Source: Aminobacter aminovorans
GTDB taxonomy: Bacteria > Pseudomonadota > Alphaproteobacteria > Rhizobiales > Rhizobiaceae
Assembly: GCF_900445235.1 (NCBI RefSeq)
Contig: NZ_UFSM01000001.1
Span: 1,627,501-1,691,500, forward strand
Length of the DNA: 64,000 nt
Direction: 5' to 3'
Positions 59,102 through 64,000 of the stretch are shown in pieces. Each line of letters opens with the position of its first letter. Position 1 is the stretch's first letter. The position numbers and the translations under genes were made by a program. The notes under the pieces are model-generated. The model was not told the origin of the DNA. It made no database searches and saw only the letters and a program-made list of their open reading frames with translations.

Positions 59102-60427
59102 ATGAGCACCGGCTATTTCGGCGACATCAAGCCTGTCCGCTACGAAGGCCCCGACAGCAGTAACCCGCTGGCCTATCGTCACTACAATGCCGACGAAGTG
59201 GTGCTCGGCAAGCGGCTGGAAGACCATCTGCGCTTCGCCGTCGCCTACTGGCACAGCTTTGCCTGGCCCGGCGGCGACCCGTTCGGCGGCCAGACCTTCG
59301 AGCGGCCTTGGTTTGCAAAGACGGGGTCCGGCGAGACGATGGACGATGCCAGGCTGAAGGCCGACGTCGCCTTCGAGTTGTTCTCCTTGCTGGGCGTTCC
59401 TTACTACTGTTTCCACGACGCCGACGTGCGACCGGAGGGTGCGACCTTCGCAGAGAGTGCCAAGCGCCTCGACGAGATTGCCGACCATTTCGAAGGCAGG
59501 ATGGCGAAGACCGGCGTCAAGCTGCTCTGGGGTACGGCGAACCTGTTCTCCAACCGGCGCTTCATGGCGGGGGCTGCGACCAATCCCGATCCGGACGTCT
59601 TCGCCTATGCCGCGGCGACGGTAAAGCATTGCATGGACGTCACCAGGCGGCTCAAGGGAGAGAACTATGTCTTGTGGGGCGGTCGCGAGGGCTATGAGAC
59701 GCTGCTCAACACCGACATGGGCCGCGAGCTCGATCAACTCGGCCGCTTCCTCAACCTCGTCGTCGACTACAAGCACAGAAGCGGCTTCACCGGCGCCATC
59801 CTGATCGAGCCGAAGCCGCAGGAGCCGACCAAGCACCAGTACGATTACGACGTTGCCACCGTCTATGGCTTCCTCAGGAAGTACGGGCTGGAGAACGAGG
59901 TGAAGGTCAATATCGAGCAGGGCCATGCGATCCTGGCCGGGCATTCCTTCGAGCATGAGCTGGCGACCGCCAATGCGCTCGGCATCTTCGGCTCCATCGA
60001 CATGAACCGCAACGACTACCAGTCGGGCTGGGACACCGACCAGTTCCCCAACAACGTGCCCGAGATGGCGCTGGCCTATTACCAGGTGCTGCTGGGCGGC
60101 GGCTTCAATACGGGCGGCACCAATTTCGATGCCAAGCTGCGCCGCCAGTCGCTCGATCCCGAGGATCTGCTGGTTGCCCATATTGGCGGCATGGATGCAT
60201 GCGCGCGTGGCCTCAAGGCAGCGGCGAAGATGATCGAGGACAAGGCACTGTCGGCTCCGCTCGACGCGCGCTACGCCGGCTGGACCTCGACTGAAGCCAC
60301 GGCGATGCTTGCTGGCGAACGCAGCCTCGAACAGATCGCCGCGCGGGTTGTCGCCGAAGGTATCGAGCCGCAGCCGAAGTCAGGCCGGCAGGAATATCTG
60401 GAAAACGTCGTCAACCGTTACGTCTGA
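59102..60427 (+). CDS. xylA: Xylose isomerase
   Basis: 441 residues, full length for type II xylose isomerases. FCFHD-type start [14 protein letters not shown] carries the catalytic His; [12 protein letters not shown] supplies Glu, and the metal ligands occur in [32 protein letters not shown] and [18 protein letters not shown]. Converts D-xylose to D-xylulose for XylB. ATG after GAAAGGAG. Followed by a terminator at 60451. Confidence 0.95.
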   Translation: MSTGYFGDIKPVRYEGPDSSNPLAYRHYNADEVVLGKRLEDHLRFAVAYWHSFAWPGGDPFGGQTFERPWFAKTGSGETMDDARLKADVAFELFSLLGVPYYCFHDADVRPEGATFAESAKRLDEIADHFEGRMAKTGVKLLWGTANLFSNRRFMAGAATNPDPDVFAYAAATVKHCMDVTRRLKGENYVLWGGREGYETLLNTDMGRELDQLGRFLNLVVDYKHRSGFTGAILIEPKPQEPTKHQYDYDVATVYGFLRKYGLENEVKVNIEQGHAILAGHSFEHELATANALGIFGSIDMNRNDYQSGWDTDQFPNNVPEMALAYYQVLLGGGFNTGGTNFDAKLRRQSLDPEDLLVAHIGGMDACARGLKAAAKMIEDKALSAPLDARYAGWTSTEATAMLAGERSLEQIAARVVAEGIEPQPKSGRQEYLENVVNRYV

Positions 60428-60450
60428 CGGCTTTCGCACGACGATGAACC

Positions 60451-60484
60451 ATGGCGCTGGCCTCCGGACTGGCGCCATTTTTTG
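60451..60484 (+). terminator. Rho-independent terminator after xylA
   Basis: ATGGCGC (60451-60457) pairs with GCGCCAT (60472-60478), the stem extended by inner pairs, followed by TTTTTTG. Confidence 0.75.
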
Positions 60485-60552
60485 TCCACGCTGTCCGATG
60501 CCCCGATGCCGTGTTGCTGCTAGAGCGGCGCCTCGAGAGCAGGAGCGACAGC

Positions 60553-61095
60553 ATGGACAAGCGCAACATTTCGGTGCGGCCGGCAAGAACAGCGGACTTC
60601 GCCGAGGTAAAGCAGGTGTTGGCCGATACGTTCGAGAGCACCTGGCGGCCGGAGATCACCGAGGCGGCTGCCGAACGCTACCTCTCGTCCGATGTCGGCG
60701 GTCATTATGTCGATGAAAACGGCCTTGCCTTCTGGGTCGCGGAAGTCGACGGTCAGGTCGCCGGCATGGTCCACTGGAGCGGCGACTTCATCGAAGCACT
60801 GCACGTCTCCGGCAGATTCCAGCGCCTCGGCCTCGGCAGGCTGCTGCTGGCGCGGGCCGAACAGGAGATCGGCAAGGCCGGCTTGCAGAAAGTGCGGCTC
60901 GAAACCGATAAGTTCAACCAGCAGAGCCAGGCCTTCTACCGCGCGCTCGGCTATGTCGAGACGGCAAATTATCCCGACGAGGAATGGGACAGCGGGCTGA
61001 TCACGGTGCTGTTCGAAAAGCCGCTCGGTCGGATGGTGACGGGACAGGAATCGCATGGGTTGAGCCACAGGGCGCAGCTGTACGCCTGCCCCTGA
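60553..61095 (+). CDS. GNAT-family N-acetyltransferase
   Basis: 180 residues. RPARTADFAEVKQVL, FWVAEVDGQVAGMVHWSG, LHVSGRFQRLGLGRLLLARAE (acetyl-CoA pyrophosphate loop) and LETDKFNQQSQAFYRALGYVETA are GNAT motifs in order. ATG at 60553 follows AGCAGGAGCG. Substrate unknown. Confidence 0.82.
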   Translation: MDKRNISVRPARTADFAEVKQVLADTFESTWRPEITEAAAERYLSSDVGGHYVDENGLAFWVAEVDGQVAGMVHWSGDFIEALHVSGRFQRLGLGRLLLARAEQEIGKAGLQKVRLETDKFNQQSQAFYRALGYVETANYPDEEWDSGLITVLFEKPLGRMVTGQESHGLSHRAQLYACP

Positions 61096-61148
61096 AATGC
61101 CTCTTTCTCGCCCTCAAGACGCCAGTCGAATCAGCGACTTACCGCGCC

Positions 61149-61379
61149 ATGAGACGGGAACAAGAGACTTTCATCACACATACCCACGAACCGGCGATCG
61201 ACGCCCTGCTGAACAGGTCGGAGACAGGTTCGATCGTCGACCGGCTGATGGCATTGCCGCCGTCGCTGGAGCCTGAGCTTTCCGACGAATGGACCCGGGC
61301 GGTTGCGTCGCGCCTTGAGGCCATATTGGCCCAGAGCATGCGTTCGCGCATCGACGGCGTCGTCAACCAGGCGGCCTGA
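61149..61379 (+). CDS. Small hypothetical protein
   Basis: 76 residues from the ATG at 61149. The text is helical and charged (ITHTHEPAIDALLNRSETGSI ... LMALPPSLEPELSDEWTRAVASRLEAIL) and looks like a real protein. The frame opens earlier, at 60984, but that part overlaps the acetyltransferase. No strong ribosome-binding site. Family unknown. Confidence 0.5.
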   Translation: MRREQETFITHTHEPAIDALLNRSETGSIVDRLMALPPSLEPELSDEWTRAVASRLEAILAQSMRSRIDGVVNQAA

Positions 61380-61429
61380 TCCCGACAGCGTGGTTTGACG
61401 AAGCAAGGGCGGTCGGCCATCCTTCTTGC

Positions 61430-62200
61430 ATGATACGCGCGGTGTTGCTCGATCTTTCCGGCGTCGTTTATGACGGCGACACGCCGATCCCAGGCGCGGT
61501 CGCGGCCATCGAGCGTCTGCGCGCCGAGGGCCTGCCGATCCGCTTCGTCTCCAACACGACACGCTCGCCGCACCGGGCGATCGTTGCGCAACTGGCAAGC
61601 CTCGGCGTTGCCGTCGGTCGCGACGAATTGTTCACGCCGGCGCGTGCGGCTGTCGACTGGCTCAGCCGCCAGGGTTGCGCGCCGCAGCTTCTGGTCCATC
61701 CCGACCTCGTGCCCGAATTCGCCGGCAACAAATTCGGCGAGCGAAAGGCCGTGGTGGTCGGGGATGCCGCAGACGCCTTCACCTATGCGGCGATGAACCT
61801 CGCTTTCCGCCAACTCATCGACGGTGCCGAGTTTCTCGCGCTTGCGGTCAACCGTACCTTCAAGGACACAGATGGTGGGCTCAGCCTCGATGCGGGCGCC
61901 TTCGTCACAGCGCTTGAGTTTGCCGCCGGCAAACAGGCGACGGTGCTGGGCAAGCCCGCGCGGAACTTCTTCCATGCCGCACTGGCCGGGCTGGACTGCC
62001 AGCCGGGGCAGGCGGTGATGGTCGGCGACGACGCCGAAAGCGACGTCGCCGGCGCGTTGCGGGCAGGACTTGGCGGCGGGCTTCTGGTGCGGACGGGGAA
62101 ATATCGCGCCGGTGACGAGAGCCGCCACGCGCCGCATCCGAGCGCTGTCGTCGACGATCTGACGGCAGCGGTCGACTGGATTCTTGCCCGTCGAGGCTAG
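61430..62200 (+). CDS. HAD-superfamily phosphatase, LHPP-like
   Basis: 256 residues. Motif I VLLDLSGVVYDGDTPIPGA, motif II FVSNTTRSPH, motif III Lys in LGKPARNFFHAAL, and motif IV VGDDAESDVAGAL. Ser in place of the second Asp of motif I (DLSGV) is the pattern of LHPP and phosphoglycolate-type phosphatases of the NagD group. Ends 4 nt into the convergent regulator gene. Substrate unknown. Confidence 0.82.
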   Translation: MIRAVLLDLSGVVYDGDTPIPGAVAAIERLRAEGLPIRFVSNTTRSPHRAIVAQLASLGVAVGRDELFTPARAAVDWLSRQGCAPQLLVHPDLVPEFAGNKFGERKAVVVGDAADAFTYAAMNLAFRQLIDGAEFLALAVNRTFKDTDGGLSLDAGAFVTALEFAAGKQATVLGKPARNFFHAALAGLDCQPGQAVMVGDDAESDVAGALRAGLGGGLLVRTGKYRAGDESRHAPHPSAVVDDLTAAVDWILARRG

Positions 62201-63177
62201 CCTCTGCGCATCCTCATCGGCGGCGTGCCGAAGGCATGCGAGAAGCTGCGAGAGAACGAGGCGGCCGATGAGAAGCCGGTGCGCTCTGCCACCTCGGCCA
62301 TGCTGACGCGGGTGTCGACAACCAGCCGGCGCGCGGCGTTCAGCCTGAGCCTGAGATAGTAGGCACCGGGCGTTTCGCCGATCGAGGCGCGAAAGATGCT
62401 TTCCAGCGTGCGTGCCGTCACGCCGGCGCGTCTGGCGATCGCGGCGATGGTCAGCGGCTGGTCGACATGCGCTTCCATCAGCCGGATCGCCTGGGCGAGG
62501 CGCGGGTCGTAGCCGTCGAGCCGGCCGAGCGAGACCAAGGGCTGCGCGTCGGTCGCGGCGCGCGACTGGTCGTAGATGAAGACGCTGGCGACATCGAGGG
62601 CGGTGGCCATGCCAAGGCGCGAGCGCACCAGATGCAGCATCAGGTCGAAGGTGGGGGCGGCACCGCCCGAGGTGAAGACGGGGCCGTCGATGATGTAGCG
62701 GTCGGGGCGGACCTCGACCTCGGGGAAGGCTGCGGCGAAATCCTCCATGTCTTCCCAGTGTGTGGTCGCCGTGCGGCCCTCGAGCAGCCCGGCGCGGGCG
62801 ACGAGCCAGGTGCCGGCCTCGATGCCGCCGACGGCGCGGGCTTGGCGGGCACAGCGCCTGATGCCGCCGAGCAGCTTCGATGTGGTGTAGCCCTGCGTGC
62901 CGAAGCCGGCGATGACCATCAGCACGTCGCATGGCGCGTCGGGGTCGAAGGCGCCCGATACCGCCACCGGCAGGCCGCAGGTGGTGATCGCCGGTTCGCC
63001 GGTGGCGGACACCAGCCGGAAGTCGAAATGCGTTTCGCCTGAAATGCGGTTGGCGGCGCGCAGCGGATCGATGGTCGAGGCGACGCACATGATCGACGCG
63101 CCGGAGAACACCAGCATCGTCACCTTGAGCGGTGAGCGGTCCTCGCGAAAGATTGTCGGCTTTTCGCTTTTTGCCAT
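62197..63177 (-). CDS. cdhR: GlxA/CdhR-family AraC-type regulator
   Basis: 326 residues. N-terminal DJ-1/PfpI-like domain (about 15-200: VTMLVFSGASIMCVASTIDPLRAANR, MVIAGFGTQGYTT, GIEAGTWLVARAGLL) and a C-terminal pair of helix-turn-helix units (IAAIARRAGVTARTLESIFRASIGETPGAYYLRLRL, SAASFSRSFSHAFG). This is the GlxA/CdhR type. It is divergent from a BKACE gene, the arrangement of cdhR and cdhC in carnitine catabolism. The gene symbol rests on that context. Confidence 0.7.
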   Translation of the reverse strand: MAKSEKPTIFREDRSPLKVTMLVFSGASIMCVASTIDPLRAANRISGETHFDFRLVSATGEPAITTCGLPVAVSGAFDPDAPCDVLMVIAGFGTQGYTTSKLLGGIRRCARQARAVGGIEAGTWLVARAGLLEGRTATTHWEDMEDFAAAFPEVEVRPDRYIIDGPVFTSGGAAPTFDLMLHLVRSRLGMATALDVASVFIYDQSRAATDAQPLVSLGRLDGYDPRLAQAIRLMEAHVDQPLTIAAIARRAGVTARTLESIFRASIGETPGAYYLRLRLNAARRLVVDTRVSMAEVAERTGFSSAASFSRSFSHAFGTPPMRMRRG

Positions 63178-63230
63178 TTGTCTTTCGTAAAACGCAAAAC
63201 AAGTCGAGGCAAGCGGCGCGATGATCCCTA

Positions 63231-63333
63231 ACGCATCGGCCCGAAAATCGGCACCGATTTTCGGTAAGCACGATGCGTAGGTTCAAGGTGTTAGAGCGTC
63301 CTTTGCGCGTCCGAATGGACGCGCGGCGCTCTA
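63231..63333. repeat. Dispersed palindromic element, copy 3 (complete)
   Basis: Outer arms ACGCATCG (63231-63238) and CGATGCGT (63271-63278) enclose CCGAAAATCGG-CA-CCGATTTTCGG (63241-63264). A second module follows: TAGAGCG (63292-63298), GCGCGTCC (63305-63312), GGACGCGC (63317-63324) and CGCTCTA (63327-63333), a nested stem. It occupies most of the 179-bp cdhR-BKACE gap, ending just before the BKACE ribosome-binding site. I recognise these modules as a widespread intergenic repeat of Mesorhizobium-type genomes. Confidence 0.75.
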
Positions 63334-63356
63334 AGTTTCGTATAGGAGGAACTGCG

Positions 63357-64000
63357 ATGCCGCTCGAAATGAACCGCGAGGTTTTCATTACCTGTGCCGT
63401 GACCGGGTCCGGCGGCACGCAGGATCGCAGCCATCTGGTGCCGCGTTCGCCCAAGGAGATTGCCGACTCGGCCATCGAGGCGGCCAAGGCCGGTGCTGCC
63501 ATCGTCCACTGCCATGTCCGCGATCCCGAGACCGGCAAGCCGCGCCGCGATATCCATCTTTACCGCGAGGTGACCGAGCGCATCCGCGCTGCCAATGTCG
63601 ACGTGGTGCTGAACCTGACCGCCGGCATGGGCGGCGACATGGTGTTTGGCGGTGTCGAGACCCCGCTGCCGCTGCAGCAAGCCGGCACCGACATGGGCGG
63701 CGCCACCAACCGCGTCGAGCATGTGCGCCAGTGCCTGCCGGAGATCTGTACGCTCGACTGCGGCACGATGAACTTCGCCGAGGCCGACTATGTCATGACC
63801 AACACGCCGGGCATGTTGCGCGCCATGGGCGGCATGATGACCGCGATGGGCGTGAAGCCTGAGATCGAGGCCTTCGACACCGGCCATCTGTGGTTCGCCA
63901 AGCAGTTGGTGGAGGAGGGCGTGCTGGCGCCCGACGCGCTGGTGCAACTGTGCATGGGCGTGCCGTGGGGCGCGCCCGACGACCTCAACACCTTCATGGC
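63357..64000 (+). CDS. cdhC: BKACE (DUF849) enzyme, CdhC-like, cut by window edge
   Basis: The first 214 residues of a protein that continues past 64000. VFITCAVTGSGGTQDRS, GAAIVHCHVRDPETGKP (metal-binding HxH), LNLTAGMGGD, and FAEADYVMTNTP are beta-keto acid cleavage enzyme motifs. With a CdhR-like regulator divergently encoded, dehydrocarnitine is the likely substrate. ATG at 63357 follows TAGGAGGA. Other BKACE substrates are possible. Confidence 0.75.
   Translation, partial: MPLEMNREVFITCAVTGSGGTQDRSHLVPRSPKEIADSAIEAAKAGAAIVHCHVRDPETGKPRRDIHLYREVTERIRAANVDVVLNLTAGMGGDMVFGGVETPLPLQQAGTDMGGATNRVEHVRQCLPEICTLDCGTMNFAEADYVMTNTPGMLRAMGGMMTAMGVKPEIEAFDTGHLWFAKQLVEEGVLAPDALVQLCMGVPWGAPDDLNTFM

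Overview
The window is a 64 kb piece of a GC-rich alphaproteobacterial chromosome or large replicon. Several signs point to a Phyllobacteriaceae member of the Mesorhizobium/Aminobacter type: the rRNA-tRNA layout (23S-5S-tRNA-fMet), dispersed palindromes built on GAAAATCG/CGATTTTC and CGCGTCC/GGACGCG modules, an IRO-type iron box, and a gene set rich in ABC transporters and in methylated-amine and sugar metabolism. This placement comes from pattern recognition; no database search was made.

Layout. 1-2107: 3' part of 23S rRNA, 5S rRNA and tRNA-fMet, followed by a series of terminators and a 22-bp second copy of the tRNA 3' end. 2496-3509: a small unknown gene and a beta-barrel outer-membrane protein. 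3658-19064: a trimethylamine N-oxide (TMAO) region with a TmoXVW-type ABC importer (minus strand), an OmpR-type two-component system with a secreted TIM-barrel-like protein, a TorR/TorS/TorT-type TMAO sensing system, and a two-domain TMAO demethylase (Tdm). No torCAD reductase genes are present, so the sensor is inferred to control TMAO catabolism rather than TMAO respiration. 19150-22971: an Fe3+ ABC importer behind a candidate RirA box. 23413-34810: a nine-gene minus-strand sugar or polyol operon (RbsABC-type importer, SorC/LsrR-type regulator, aldo-keto reductase, GlpD-like dehydrogenase, DeoC/LsrF-type aldolase, FGGY kinase, GMC oxidoreductase), with nested palindromes in its promoter region. 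35194-41754: a NitT/TauT-type importer run together with a GntR regulator, an Ldh-family reductase, a BAAT-type hydrolase and a DUF1684 protein. 43009-48757: a glycosyltransferase and a tightly overlapping PqqD-like / HprK-like kinase / two GT2 / NTP_transf_5 cluster. 48773-57000: mixed functions (Tet-type MFS pump, aldehyde dehydrogenase, MBL hydrolase, phosphofructokinase, L,D-transpeptidase, LysE exporter, TTC38-like protein). 57122-60427: xylB and xylA with an NTF2-like gene between them. 60553-64000: GNAT, an LHPP-like HAD phosphatase, and a divergent pair resembling the carnitine regulator CdhR and a BKACE (CdhC-like) enzyme cut by the window edge.

The two systems most worth follow-up are the TMAO sensing-import-demethylation region, with shared promoter motifs, and the PqqD/HprK-like/glycosyltransferase/nucleotidyltransferase cluster, whose substrate and product I cannot name. 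The LsrR/LyxK/LsrF-like polyol operon is a third candidate.
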